Source: Thermoleophilia bacterium (GTDB lineage: Bacteria; Actinomycetota; Thermoleophilia; Gaiellales; Gaiellaceae). Taken from it: 6,703 nt of DNA. This document shows positions 1 to 5,807 of this stretch, one piece after another (position 1 is the first letter of the stretch; every line of letters starts with the position of its first letter). The DNA is taken from NCBI GenBank assembly GCA_025933895.1, contig JAICZB010000135.1:1-6703 (forward strand), given 5' to 3'. Under the pieces are notes generated by a model that saw only the letters and a program-made list of their open reading frames with translations, searched no databases and was not told the origin of the DNA. The position numbers and the translations under genes were made by a program.

Positions 1-376
1 AGAGCGCGTTCCCTAGCGTCTCGCGGTTCCCGTTCCACAGCTCCTTACGGCTGACCACGCGGCTCGCCGTTCGCCACAGCACACGCCGCACCGTGAGACC
101 GAACGGCAGGTCGAGGAAGACCACGGTGTCGGCGCGCTCCAGCACCGACGTGCCGATCTTGCCGTGGTAGTTGCCGTCGACGACCCAGCCGTCGCGCGCC
201 GCTGCGAGCGCGGCATTGACACGCGCCTGCAGGACTTCGGCCGGCGCCTCCTGCCAGCCGGCCTCGTGGTGGAGTGCGTCGAGCTCGACGTGAGGCACGC
301 CGAGTCGGCGCGAGAGCTCGCCGGAGAGGGTCGTCTTCCCCGTGCAGGAACCGCCTATGACGGCCACGCGCTTCAC
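1..376 (-). CDS. P-loop kinase-like (adenylate-kinase/topology-modulation-like) protein, C-terminus outside window
   Basis: The reading frame starts at GTG (376-374) and runs off the left edge after about 125 codons. The N-terminus MKRVAVIGGSCTGKTT carries a Walker A motif (G8-x4-G-K-T at residues 8-15) directly after the first beta strand. It continues with HVELDALHHEAGW, WVVDGNYHGKIG, VVFLDLPF and finally RKELWNGNRE. This order (P-loop, LD-x-L, W-V-x-D-G-N-Y, LDLP, LWNGNRE) is typical of a broad family of small bacterial nucleotide-binding proteins annotated as adenylate kinase-like or topology modulation proteins; their substrate is generally unproven. GGGGAG at 390-385 lies 8 bases before the GTG and supports this start. 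The start overlaps the stop of the PhzF gene (GTGA), so translational coupling is likely. The missing C-terminus prevents any statement on the lid region or full length. Confidence 0.86.
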   Translation of the reverse strand, partial: MKRVAVIGGSCTGKTTLSGELSRRLGVPHVELDALHHEAGWQEAPAEVLQARVNAALAAARDGWVVDGNYHGKIGTSVLERADTVVFLDLPFGLTVRRVLWRTASRVVSRKELWNGNRETLGNAL

Positions 377-1203
377 AGCCGGAACTCCCCGCGTGCGACG
401 ACTACCGCCGAGCCTCCGACCTCGACCTCCTCCGGCGAACGGGCGACGGCATGGAGCGTCGACGGCCGGCCGACCTCCGCTCCCTGACGGATCTCGATCT
501 CGTCGCCGAAGGCAATCCTCCCGTGCCGCGCGAGATGGAGCGCGAGCGGCCCCGCGGCCGAGCCGGTCGCCGGATCCTCGCCGACGCCGTGCGCGGGGAC
601 GAAGACTCGCGACTTCCACACGCCGCCGTCGCGTGCGAAGCAGTCGGTGCCGTACGGCGAGAGCTCCTGCAATGCGGCGAAGTCCGGTCTGAGAGTCGCG
701 ACGGACTCGGGGGACTCGAGCTCGACGAGGACGTGCCCCGGCCCCTGGCGGTAGAGCTCGACCGGCAGCCCGCTCAGCTCGACGCCGAGCAGCGCGAGCA
801 GCTCGCCGGCCTGCTCGTACGCCTCCGGAACGACCACGGGCTGCCGCATCCAACCGAACACGATCCGCGATCCGTCCCGCTCGAGCCGGACCGGGACGAC
901 GTCGGCGCCGGTCTCGAGATGGAGCTCGTCGAGCTGCAGCGGCCCGGCCAGCACGAACGCGGTTCCGAGCACGGGATGCCCCGCGAAGGGAAGCTCGAGC
1001 GTCGGCGTGAAGATCCGGATCCGCGCGTGCCCGTCGCCTTCCGCGGGATAGACGAACACGGTCTCGGAGAAGTCGATCTCGCGCGCGAGCGGCTGCAGCT
1101 GCTCCTCGGGGATCCCTCGCGCATCCGTGAAGACGGCGAGCTGGTTGCCCGCGAACGGAACGTCGGTGAAGACGTCCGCGAAGACGTAGCGGAAGCTCGG
1201 CAC
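373..1203 (-). CDS. PhzF family isomerase-fold protein
   Basis: A 276-residue protein, the normal length for PhzF/YddE-like enzymes, which have two similar halves of the diaminopimelate-epimerase fold and act in the cytoplasm. The start matches the family pattern (VFADVFTDVPFAGNQLAV). The catalytic-site residues known for PhzF are all present: Glu47 in DFSETVFVYP, His76 in LPFAGHPVLG, and Asp210 and Ser215 in GVGEDPATGSAAGP. These correspond to E45, H74, D208 and S213 of Pseudomonas PhzF, shifted by two. The family includes phenazine isomerases, but most members have unknown substrates, and no phenazine genes are visible here, so no pathway is assigned. The start is GTG (1203-1201), immediately after the TGA of the upstream exported-protein gene, with no clear Shine-Dalgarno sequence at the usual distance. 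Its own TGA overlaps the GTG of the kinase-like gene. It is therefore probably translated from a shared transcript. Confidence 0.95.
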   Translation of the reverse strand: MPSFRYVFADVFTDVPFAGNQLAVFTDARGIPEEQLQPLAREIDFSETVFVYPAEGDGHARIRIFTPTLELPFAGHPVLGTAFVLAGPLQLDELHLETGADVVPVRLERDGSRIVFGWMRQPVVVPEAYEQAGELLALLGVELSGLPVELYRQGPGHVLVELESPESVATLRPDFAALQELSPYGTDCFARDGGVWKSRVFVPAHGVGEDPATGSAAGPLALHLARHGRIAFGDEIEIRQGAEVGRPSTLHAVARSPEEVEVGGSAVVVARGEFRL

Positions 1204-2577
1204 TCAGCCGACTGTAGTGCGGCAGCTCCACGTGCCGTTGAGACTCGCCCGGCTCTTCCCATTGGCCTGGCGGAGGCTCGCGAAGACCGTGCCCGAGACG
1301 ACGTCCTTCGTCTCGCGCAGGATCGTCAGCCTTCCGGCGGTCGCGAGGTAGGTGCCCTTCGTGACGCCGTGCTGTTGGACCAGGACCTCCACCAGCGTGC
1401 CACCGTGCCCGGTCGAACGGTCGGCCGGGAAACGTCTCGTACCGCGGTAGTCCCGGACGACGAACTTCACGCGCGCATCCGCCGCGACGCGCGCACCCCC
1501 TTGGCTGCGGAGGACCCGCAACGAGCTGCTCTCGAAGACGAGCGGCTCCCCCGCGGGGCGGTCCTCGCAGACGCCGTTCGTCGTGTGCCAGGCCTCGATC
1601 CGGCTCCAGCCGAGGTTCGCGCGCCTGTCCTCCACACCACCCCACAGCCCGAGCCCCGGGCCGATCCAGACCACGCTGAACCAGTGCGACTTCTCGTGCG
1701 GGAGGTAGCACGTCTCGAGTAGCGGATATCCCGGCCCGGCGAACCGGCCGCACTCCCAGAACCGGCCCGCCACCGTGCAGCCGAGCCACCCCCCGTTCTT
1801 CATCGCGCGACAGAGAGGCGCAGCGTGACGGGCGAACGCACAGCCGACATCGGCCGCGACGAGGCTGCCCGAGCCGGAGATCGGAGCGCACGCCCGCTTC
1901 TTCGGCCCGGCGGCGACGACGAACCGGTTCTCCGGCAGCGTGAGCTTCTGGCGGCCGGCGCTGCCCGAGGCCCGGAATCGGAGGACGAGCGAGCCGGAGA
2001 CCGCGACCGTCCGGCCGTGCACGAGCGCGTCACAGTGGTGCATGAGGAAGTTGACCTGGACGGTGGCCAGGCGGTGGGGCGGGACCGTCACCGGTTTGGT
2101 CGGCGCTGCGCTCCAGCGGTGGTAGACGAGGTCGAAGCCGGCCGTGCCGCCGAAGTTGTCGATGGTGCTCTGGCGCCGCCGCTCCGGCGGTGAGAGCCGC
2201 AGCTGGGTCGCGACGCGGTCGACGATCCTCGGCTCCGGGTTCGGGCCGACCGCGGCGGTGAGCGTGACCGGGACCTTCAGGGTGTTCTTGACGCCGAACG
2301 CGTAGGAGTAGTGGCGATTGTCGAGGCAACCGAGACTCGTCCCTCCAGGACCGCTCGCTCCGTCGCCCCAGAGCCCGCTGCCACCGCCGCCGGTCCACCC
2401 GCCACCCAGAACGAACGGGCCCGGTCCGATGTGGTTGTCGTGGTCCCGGTCCCGGACGACACCCACCAGATGGGCCGCCGGCCGGCTCGAGACCACGTGG
2501 ACGCGGGACGCAGCGCAGCCGGCACCCGCGAAGGCGATCGCGGCGACCAGCCCATACGAGGCAAGGTGCCTCATCAC
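1204..2577 (-). CDS. Exported cysteine-rich protein of unknown function (possible lipoprotein)
   Basis: A protein of 457 residues if started at GTG 2577, or 456 from the adjacent ATG 2574. The N-terminus (MRHL, then a hydrophobic stretch, then AGAGCAAS) is a signal peptide. Cys21 could be a lipid-attachment site, but the -3 residue is Gly, so the lipobox is imperfect and signal peptidase I cleavage is also possible. Beyond it lie ten cysteines (84, 182, 230, 246, 256, 267, 276, 290, 337, 452), an even number consistent with disulfides. A Gly-rich linker (about 51-80) precedes a beta-rich domain (about 87-232, with VKNT near 96-99, VPP at 165-167, Cys182, LVLRF, Cys230). This domain resembles the ectodomain of the two HAAS proteins in this window. 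Residues 240-340 form a Cys/Trp-rich region, and 365-457 another beta-rich region. It is the first gene of a tight run with PhzF and the kinase-like gene. I do not recognise a named family. Confidence 0.85.
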   Translation of the reverse strand: MMRHLASYGLVAAIAFAGAGCAASRVHVVSSRPAAHLVGVVRDRDHDNHIGPGPFVLGGGWTGGGGSGLWGDGASGPGGTSLGCLDNRHYSYAFGVKNTLKVPVTLTAAVGPNPEPRIVDRVATQLRLSPPERRRQSTIDNFGGTAGFDLVYHRWSAAPTKPVTVPPHRLATVQVNFLMHHCDALVHGRTVAVSGSLVLRFRASGSAGRQKLTLPENRFVVAAGPKKRACAPISGSGSLVAADVGCAFARHAAPLCRAMKNGGWLGCTVAGRFWECGRFAGPGYPLLETCYLPHEKSHWFSVVWIGPGLGLWGGVEDRRANLGWSRIEAWHTTNGVCEDRPAGEPLVFESSSLRVLRSQGGARVAADARVKFVVRDYRGTRRFPADRSTGHGGTLVEVLVQQHGVTKGTYLATAGRLTILRETKDVVSGTVFASLRQANGKSRASLNGTWSCRTTVG

Positions 2578-2581
2578 GGCG

Positions 2582-2611
2582 AAGATACGGCACCGAGGCT
2601 CGAAGCGTCAC
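2582..2611 (-). promoter_or_regulatory. Sigma70-like promoter for the minus-strand run
   Basis: On the minus strand, GTGACG (2611-2606; four of six matches to TTGACA) and TATCTT (2587-2582) are separated by 18 bp. The -10 ends 4 bases before the GTG and 7 bases before the ATG of the exported-protein gene. Transcription would therefore begin at or next to the start codon, giving a leaderless or nearly leaderless mRNA. No Shine-Dalgarno sequence is visible, which agrees. The call rests on consensus matching only. Confidence 0.5.
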
Positions 2612-2619
2612 GCCGCGTC

Positions 2620-2625
2620 TACCCT
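2620..2625 (+). promoter_or_regulatory. Candidate -10 element for the ABC exporter operon
   Basis: TACCCT fits the TAnnnT pattern and ends 9 bases before the ATG of the ABC ATPase gene, so the transcript would begin about 0-3 bases upstream of the start codon. No purine-rich ribosome-binding site precedes that ATG, which is consistent with leaderless translation. A matching -35 at 16-18 bp spacing is not apparent (about GGCTCG), so this is weak. Confidence 0.35.
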
Positions 2626-2634
2626 TCGTCGCCG

Positions 2635-3498
2635 ATGCCTGCAATCGAGGTCAGCGGCCTGCGCAAGGCCTACGGGAACCTCGAGGCTGTCCGGGGGGTC
2701 GACTTCTCGATCGAGGAGGGCGAGGTCTTCGGGCTGCTCGGGCCCAACGGTGCGGGCAAGACGACGACCGTCGAGATCCTCGAAGGCTACCGCCGGCGCG
2801 ACGCCGGCGAGGTGCGCGTGCTCGGTCACGATCCCGAGCGGCCGGGGCCGGACTTTCGCGAGCGAATCGGCGTCGTCCTCCAGCAGTCGGAGATGTGGCC
2901 GAACCTCACGGTGCGCGAAACGCACGCGATCTTCGCCGGCTACTACCGCGCGCCGCGTGACGTGGACGAGGTGATCGCGCTCGTCGGCCTCCAGGCGAAG
3001 GCGGACGCGCGAGTGAAGTCGCTGTCGGGCGGCCAGAAGCGGCGGCTCGACCTCGGCATCGCGCTCGTCGGCGACCCCGACCTCGTCTTCCTCGACGAGC
3101 CCACCACCGGCTTCGATCCGCAGGCTCGCCGCGCGGCGTGGGAGATGATCCGCTCGCTGCGCTCGCTCGGCAAGACCGTCCTGCTCACGACGCACTACCT
3201 CGACGAGGCCGAGCAGCTCGCCGACCGGGTCGCGGTCATGCGCGAGGGGCAGATCGTCCGGGTCGGGACGCCGGCCGAGCTGACGACCACCGATCTGCAG
3301 ACGGAGATCCGCTACCGCCGGGACGGCGAGGACGTGGTCGTCCGGACGGACGAGCCCACCCGCGTGCTCGCCGAGCTGACGTCCGCGGCCGTCGCGCGCG
3401 GCGAGGAGCTCGAAGGCCTGCAGGTGCGACGGCCGTCGCTCGAGGAGGTCTATCTCACGCTGACGGCCGAAGAGGACGAGGCGGAGGTCGAGGCGTGA
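2635..3498 (+). CDS. ABC-2 type (DrrA-like) exporter ATP-binding protein
   Basis: A 287-residue nucleotide-binding subunit that would energise the permease encoded next. Motifs appear in order: Walker A GPNGAGKTT (36-44), Q-loop at VLQQ (Gln83/84), signature LSGGQ (130-134), Walker B LVFLDEP (150-156), D-loop region TTGFDP and switch His187 in LLTTHYLDEAEQ. The C-terminal extension ends in RRPSLEEVYLTLT (265-277), the tail seen in DrrA/CcmA-type exporter ATPases. The substrate cannot be read from sequence; relatives move drugs, lipids or polysaccharides. ATG 2635 is chosen because family homology starts there (MPAIEVSGLRKAYG). The frame stays open upstream, but that extension crosses the divergent promoter region and the start of the opposite gene and reads as low-complexity sequence. 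The stop overlaps the permease GTG. Confidence 0.97.
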   Translation: MPAIEVSGLRKAYGNLEAVRGVDFSIEEGEVFGLLGPNGAGKTTTVEILEGYRRRDAGEVRVLGHDPERPGPDFRERIGVVLQQSEMWPNLTVRETHAIFAGYYRAPRDVDEVIALVGLQAKADARVKSLSGGQKRRLDLGIALVGDPDLVFLDEPTTGFDPQARRAAWEMIRSLRSLGKTVLLTTHYLDEAEQLADRVAVMREGQIVRVGTPAELTTTDLQTEIRYRRDGEDVVVRTDEPTRVLAELTSAAVARGEELEGLQVRRPSLEEVYLTLTAEEDEAEVEA

Positions 3499-4289
3499 GC
3501 GCCGAGGCCGTTCGCATCGCGATCCGCCGCCCCGTCCGGCGGCTCTTCGTCCACCAGCTCCGCGCCGAGCAGCTCGTCTTCTGGCGGAGCCGTGAGGCGG
3601 CGTTCTTCATCTTCCTCTTCCCACTGCTGCTCCTCGTCCTCCTCGGCTCCCTGTACGGAGGCCATGGGAGGTTTCAACACGTCCCGGTGAGGTGGGCCGT
3701 CCTCGCCGGGCTGGTCGGCTACGGCTGTGCGAACACGTCTTTCGCCGGTCTCGCGATCCAGCTCGTGCTCCGGCGCGAGAGCGGAGTCCTCAAACGCCTA
3801 CGTTCGACCCCGCTACCTCCCGCGACATACATCGTCGCCCTGCTCGTCTCGACGCTGATCGTGTTCGGGCTCCAGGCGATCGGGCTCTTCCTGCTCGGAC
3901 GCGTGCTTTTCGGAACCCCGTTTCCACCCGACGTGGGCTCGCTCGTCGCCACGCTGTTGATCGGCTCGGCCGCGTTCGCCGCGCTCGGAACGGCAACCGC
4001 GATGGCGATCCGTTCGGCCGAAGGCTCGTCGGCGGTGGTCAACTTCGTGCTCCTGCCGATGGCGTTCCTATCCGGCGGCTTCGGTCCGACCAAGGGCTAC
4101 CCGGCGGTCCTCCGCGCGATCGGCGACGTGCTGCCGCTCACGTACTTCGTCAGGCTCGTCAACGCCGTCTACCTGCACGGCCAGGGCTTTTGGACGCAGC
4201 CGGAGGCGCTCGCCGTACTCGCCGGGTGGGGACTCGCAGGCCTCGTTCTCTCGGTTCGCACCTTCGGCTGGGAGCCGCGCGGGCGGTAG
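3495..4289 (+). CDS. ABC-2 type (DrrB-like) transporter permease
   Basis: A 264-residue integral membrane subunit paired with the preceding ATPase. Six hydrophobic segments are visible at about residues 35-53, 67-92, 112-137, 148-172, 178-196 and 237-254. The cytoplasmic loop between segments 2 and 3 carries RESGVLKRLRSTPLPP (94-109), the hallmark of ABC-2 permeases, and the region before the last segment has the common DVLPLTYFVR pattern. The loop between segments 1 and 2 is short, as in DrrB-like rather than lipopolysaccharide-type permeases. The start is GTG 3495, overlapping the ATPase TGA (GTGA). GGAGG at 3483-3487 lies 7 bases upstream, so it has its own ribosome-binding site inside the ATPase gene. 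Together the two genes encode a likely homodimeric ATPase/homodimeric permease exporter with unknown cargo. Confidence 0.95.
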   Translation: MSAEAVRIAIRRPVRRLFVHQLRAEQLVFWRSREAAFFIFLFPLLLLVLLGSLYGGHGRFQHVPVRWAVLAGLVGYGCANTSFAGLAIQLVLRRESGVLKRLRSTPLPPATYIVALLVSTLIVFGLQAIGLFLLGRVLFGTPFPPDVGSLVATLLIGSAAFAALGTATAMAIRSAEGSSAVVNFVLLPMAFLSGGFGPTKGYPAVLRAIGDVLPLTYFVRLVNAVYLHGQGFWTQPEALAVLAGWGLAGLVLSVRTFGWEPRGR

Positions 4290-4302
4290 CGCGTTAGGAG
4301 TT

Positions 4303-4335
4303 CGGGCTGCCGGATAAGGGTCCGGCATGAGCCCG
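4303..4335 (+). promoter_or_regulatory. Possible hairpin with the start codon in a bulge
   Basis: CGGGCT (4303-4308) pairs with AGCCCG (4330-4335), and GCCGGA (4309-4314) pairs with TCCGGC (4321-4326). This leaves loop TAAGGG and a single 3-base bulge that is exactly the ATG (4327-4329) of the downstream gene. The loop holds AAGGG, 6 bases from the ATG, which could act as the ribosome-binding site. Chance pairing is common in GC-rich DNA, so a regulatory role is inference. There is no T-run, so it is not a normal terminator. Confidence 0.35.
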
Positions 4336-4680
4336 CTGATCGACGAGCCCGCCATCTCGCTCCTGGTGCGCAAGCACGACGAGCCGGGTATCGAGATTCG
4401 CGTCAACTTCGGCGTCTTCGCCGGCAGGTACGTGACGCCCGCCGAGATCGACGAGCTCGCCGTCGCGCTCAGGGACCTCCTGCCGTCCTTCGCGATCCTG
4501 TCGGAGGAACGGCACGAGTTCGGCGGCGCGGTCGAAGCCTCGGTTCACCAGGTCGTGGTCGAGGTGCCGCAGGAAAACGCCGGGGCCGCGCCGGAGATCC
4601 TCGCGGAGCAGATCGTCCTCGCCGCCAACGGCTGGGCGCTCGAGTGCATCGCCTCGCGTCACGGAGCCGGCGACTTGTAA
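4327..4680 (+). CDS. Small conserved-looking protein of unknown function
   Basis: A 117-residue, acidic, soluble protein with no signal peptide or membrane segment. I cannot assign a function. It begins MSPLIDEPAISLLVRKHDEP, has a strand-like GIEIRVNFGVF (21-31), then TPAEIDELAVALRDLLPSFAIL (helical), a second strand region VHQVVVEV (73-80) and a C-terminal helix AEQIVLAANGWALECIASRH. This suggests a compact alpha/beta fold. Regular codon periodicity and the sharp end before the PadR promoter support it as a real gene. From memory, similar short proteins occur in other GC-rich actinobacteria, but this is unverified. It starts 37 bases after the permease stop and is probably transcribed with the exporter. 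Its last two codons (TTG TAA) also form the best -35 element for the PadR gene. Alternative starts inside the frame are not favoured. Confidence 0.82.
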   Translation: MSPLIDEPAISLLVRKHDEPGIEIRVNFGVFAGRYVTPAEIDELAVALRDLLPSFAILSEERHEFGGAVEASVHQVVVEVPQENAGAAPEILAEQIVLAANGWALECIASRHGAGDL

Positions 4681-4704
4681 TTAGCGCGTCATCCGTACTA
4701 CTGT
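4675..4704 (+). promoter_or_regulatory. Candidate promoter of the PadR-HAAS operon
   Basis: TTGTAA (4675-4680; four of six matches to TTGACA) and TACTGT (4699-4704) are separated by 18 bp, predicting a start near 4711 and a leader of only about 9 bases. An alternative -10, TAAACC at 4706-4711 preceded by TGTG, would make the transcript almost leaderless. Either -10 lies inside the inverted repeat described next. Confidence 0.45.
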
Positions 4705-4719
4705 GTAAACCACAGTAGT
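4697..4719. promoter_or_regulatory. Perfect inverted repeat, probable PadR operator (autoregulation)
   Basis: ACTACTGTG (4697-4705), spacer TAAAC and CACAGTAGT (4711-4719) form a perfect 9-bp dyad. It overlaps the predicted -10 and touches the GTG start codon of the PadR gene. PadR proteins are dimers that commonly repress their own promoters by binding palindromes there. No second full copy is seen elsewhere in the window. The assignment to this PadR is inference from position and symmetry. Confidence 0.7.
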
Positions 4720-5037
4720 GTGGAACGGGCTCAACTCCTCAAAGGCGTGCTCGAGCTGGCGGTGCTGGCCGTGATCGCGCGGGGCGAGACGTACGGCTAC
4801 GAGATCCTCTCGACGCTCGAGGGCGCGGGGTTCGACGGAGTCGGTGACGCGTCCGTGTACGGGACGCTGCGCCGGCTGGAGCAGGCCGGGCACCTCGAGT
4901 CCCGCCTCGCGGCCTCGAACAACGGCCCGGCGCGGAAGTACTACGCCGTGACGCCGAGCGGGACGGAACAGCTGCGTTCCGGCACCGACAGCTGGACGCG
5001 CATCAACGGCGCGCTCGAGAAGCTGGTGCAGCCGTGA
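4720..5037 (+). CDS. PadR family transcriptional regulator
   Basis: A 105-residue winged-helix repressor. The N-terminus ERAQLLKGVLELAVLAVIARGETYGYEIL is the standard PadR opening (LLKG-x-L-x-L, then GYEI). The recognition-helix region is VGDASVYGTLRRLEQAGHLES (about 41-61), and the wing is NGPARKYYAVTPSGTEQL (about 68-85), matching the family pattern of R-K-Y-Y-x-x-T-x-x-G. The short C-terminal helix (SWTRINGALEKLV) would be the dimerisation arm. This places it in the small PadR-s2-like group rather than the longer AphA-like group. GTG 4720 is chosen because the family homology begins there and the operator ends at 4719. There is no Shine-Dalgarno sequence. It is the first gene of an operon with two HAAS membrane proteins; its TGA overlaps the GTG of the first. 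PadR-HAAS pairs are a recurrent arrangement, suggesting that the membrane protein modulates the repressor. The ligand is unknown. Confidence 0.97.
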   Translation: MERAQLLKGVLELAVLAVIARGETYGYEILSTLEGAGFDGVGDASVYGTLRRLEQAGHLESRLAASNNGPARKYYAVTPSGTEQLRSGTDSWTRINGALEKLVQP

Positions 5038-5807
5038 TCGCGGAGGACTACGTCCGCATGGTCGCGTTCGAGCTCCGCGATCTCCCCTGGAAGATGCGGC
5101 GCGATCTCGTCTCGGAGATTCAGGGCCACCTCGACGAGCTCCCTGCTGGAACGGATCTCAGCGCACAGCTGGGAAGGCCGCACGAGTACGCTTCCGAGCT
5201 GCGCGACGCCGCAGGTCTCGAACGCCGCCGCGGACTGATCGCGTTCCTGCGGGCCCGCAGGCCCCGCAACGTGGTCCTGACCGTCGTGGCACTCACCCTG
5301 ATCGGTCTCGCGATCGGCGCCGTGGCGTGGATCGACAGCTATCAGCCGCTAGCGTTCGCCGGGGGGACCCAAGAACCGCTCGACTCGAGGCCGTCCATCG
5401 GGCAGGCGGGCGTGACGGTCGTGTTCCGGAAGGGCCACCCGTTCGAGTACGGCATCACCATTCAGAACACAGGCCGCTTGACGGTACGGGTGCTCGGCGT
5501 CCCTACGTCAGTGACGAACTTCTACGTGGGCCGGCTGCTGATGTCCAAGGATCAGACGGGACGCTTGGACGAGCTACCTCTCGAGCGCTTCCATCCCTTC
5601 GACATGAAGCCCGGGTCGTTCCGCTGGCTCGTCTTCAAAGGCGTCTACGCATGCACCACGGGGATCGGTGGAGGCGGCGTCGGCGTCACCTGGGAGACCA
5701 TCGGGATCCGGTTCGGCTTCCTCTGGAGAACAGCGACGGCGGCGATCCCGCTCGACGACCCGTTGGCGATCACTTTCCCCAAAGGCTGCCCCTCGAGACC
5801 GCAGTGA
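5034..5807 (+). CDS. HAAS-domain membrane protein, copy 1 (PadR-associated)
   Basis: A 257-residue protein in three parts. Residues 1-60 (AEDYVRMVAFELRDLPWKMR, then SEIQGHLDEL and LGRPHEYASELRDAAG) form a helical domain like the HAAS domain that accompanies PadR regulators. A basic juxtamembrane stretch (RARRPRN, 73-79) precedes one transmembrane helix (about 79-100), so the N-terminus should be cytoplasmic. Residues 105-257 are a beta-rich outer domain with FEYGITIQNTGRLTVRVLG (137-155), RFHPFDMKPG (185-194) and a Cys pair (207, 252) likely to form a disulfide. The outer domain probably has an Ig-like fold. The start is GTG 5034, overlapping the PadR stop by GTGA with little ribosome-binding site, so coupling is likely. 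Its own stop TGA lies within the GTGA start of copy 2. A role as sensor or anchor for the PadR protein is inferred from linkage. Confidence 0.92.
   Translation: MIAEDYVRMVAFELRDLPWKMRRDLVSEIQGHLDELPAGTDLSAQLGRPHEYASELRDAAGLERRRGLIAFLRARRPRNVVLTVVALTLIGLAIGAVAWIDSYQPLAFAGGTQEPLDSRPSIGQAGVTVVFRKGHPFEYGITIQNTGRLTVRVLGVPTSVTNFYVGRLLMSKDQTGRLDELPLERFHPFDMKPGSFRWLVFKGVYACTTGIGGGGVGVTWETIGIRFGFLWRTATAAIPLDDPLAITFPKGCPSRPQ

Noticed and set aside
13..222. Minus-strand open frame inside the kinase-like gene
   Set aside because: It is a shifted frame of the P-loop gene (Ser/Arg/Thr-rich, no motifs). The true frame reads the Walker A, LDLP and LWNGNRE motifs.
373..1203. Naming the PhzF-family gene as a phenazine biosynthesis enzyme
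   Set aside because: Catalytic residues support the fold and probable isomerase chemistry, but no other phenazine gene is nearby and most family members have other or unknown substrates.
451..1722. Long open frame on the plus strand (423 codons) opposite PhzF and the exported-protein gene
   Set aside because: It is rich in Arg, Asp, Glu and Ala with no recognisable motif and lies opposite two genes with clear family or signal features. This is typical antisense openness in GC-rich DNA.
2311..2634. Upstream extension of the ABC ATPase frame
   Set aside because: It overlaps the 5' part of the divergent gene and the promoter region, and family homology begins exactly at ATG 2635.
3138..3494. 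Upstream extension of the permease frame
   Set aside because: It lies within the ATPase gene in another frame and reads Arg/Gly-rich. GTG 3495 has a good GGAGG and begins the homologous protein.
4294..4893. Minus-strand open frames opposite the small unknown gene and PadR
   Set aside because: They are shadows of well-supported plus-strand genes, and one of them crosses the PadR operator. No motifs were seen.
5327..5803. Upstream extension of the second HAAS gene within copy 1
   Set aside because: Alignment with copy 1 fixes the start at GTG 5804; the extension is an off-frame reading of copy 1.
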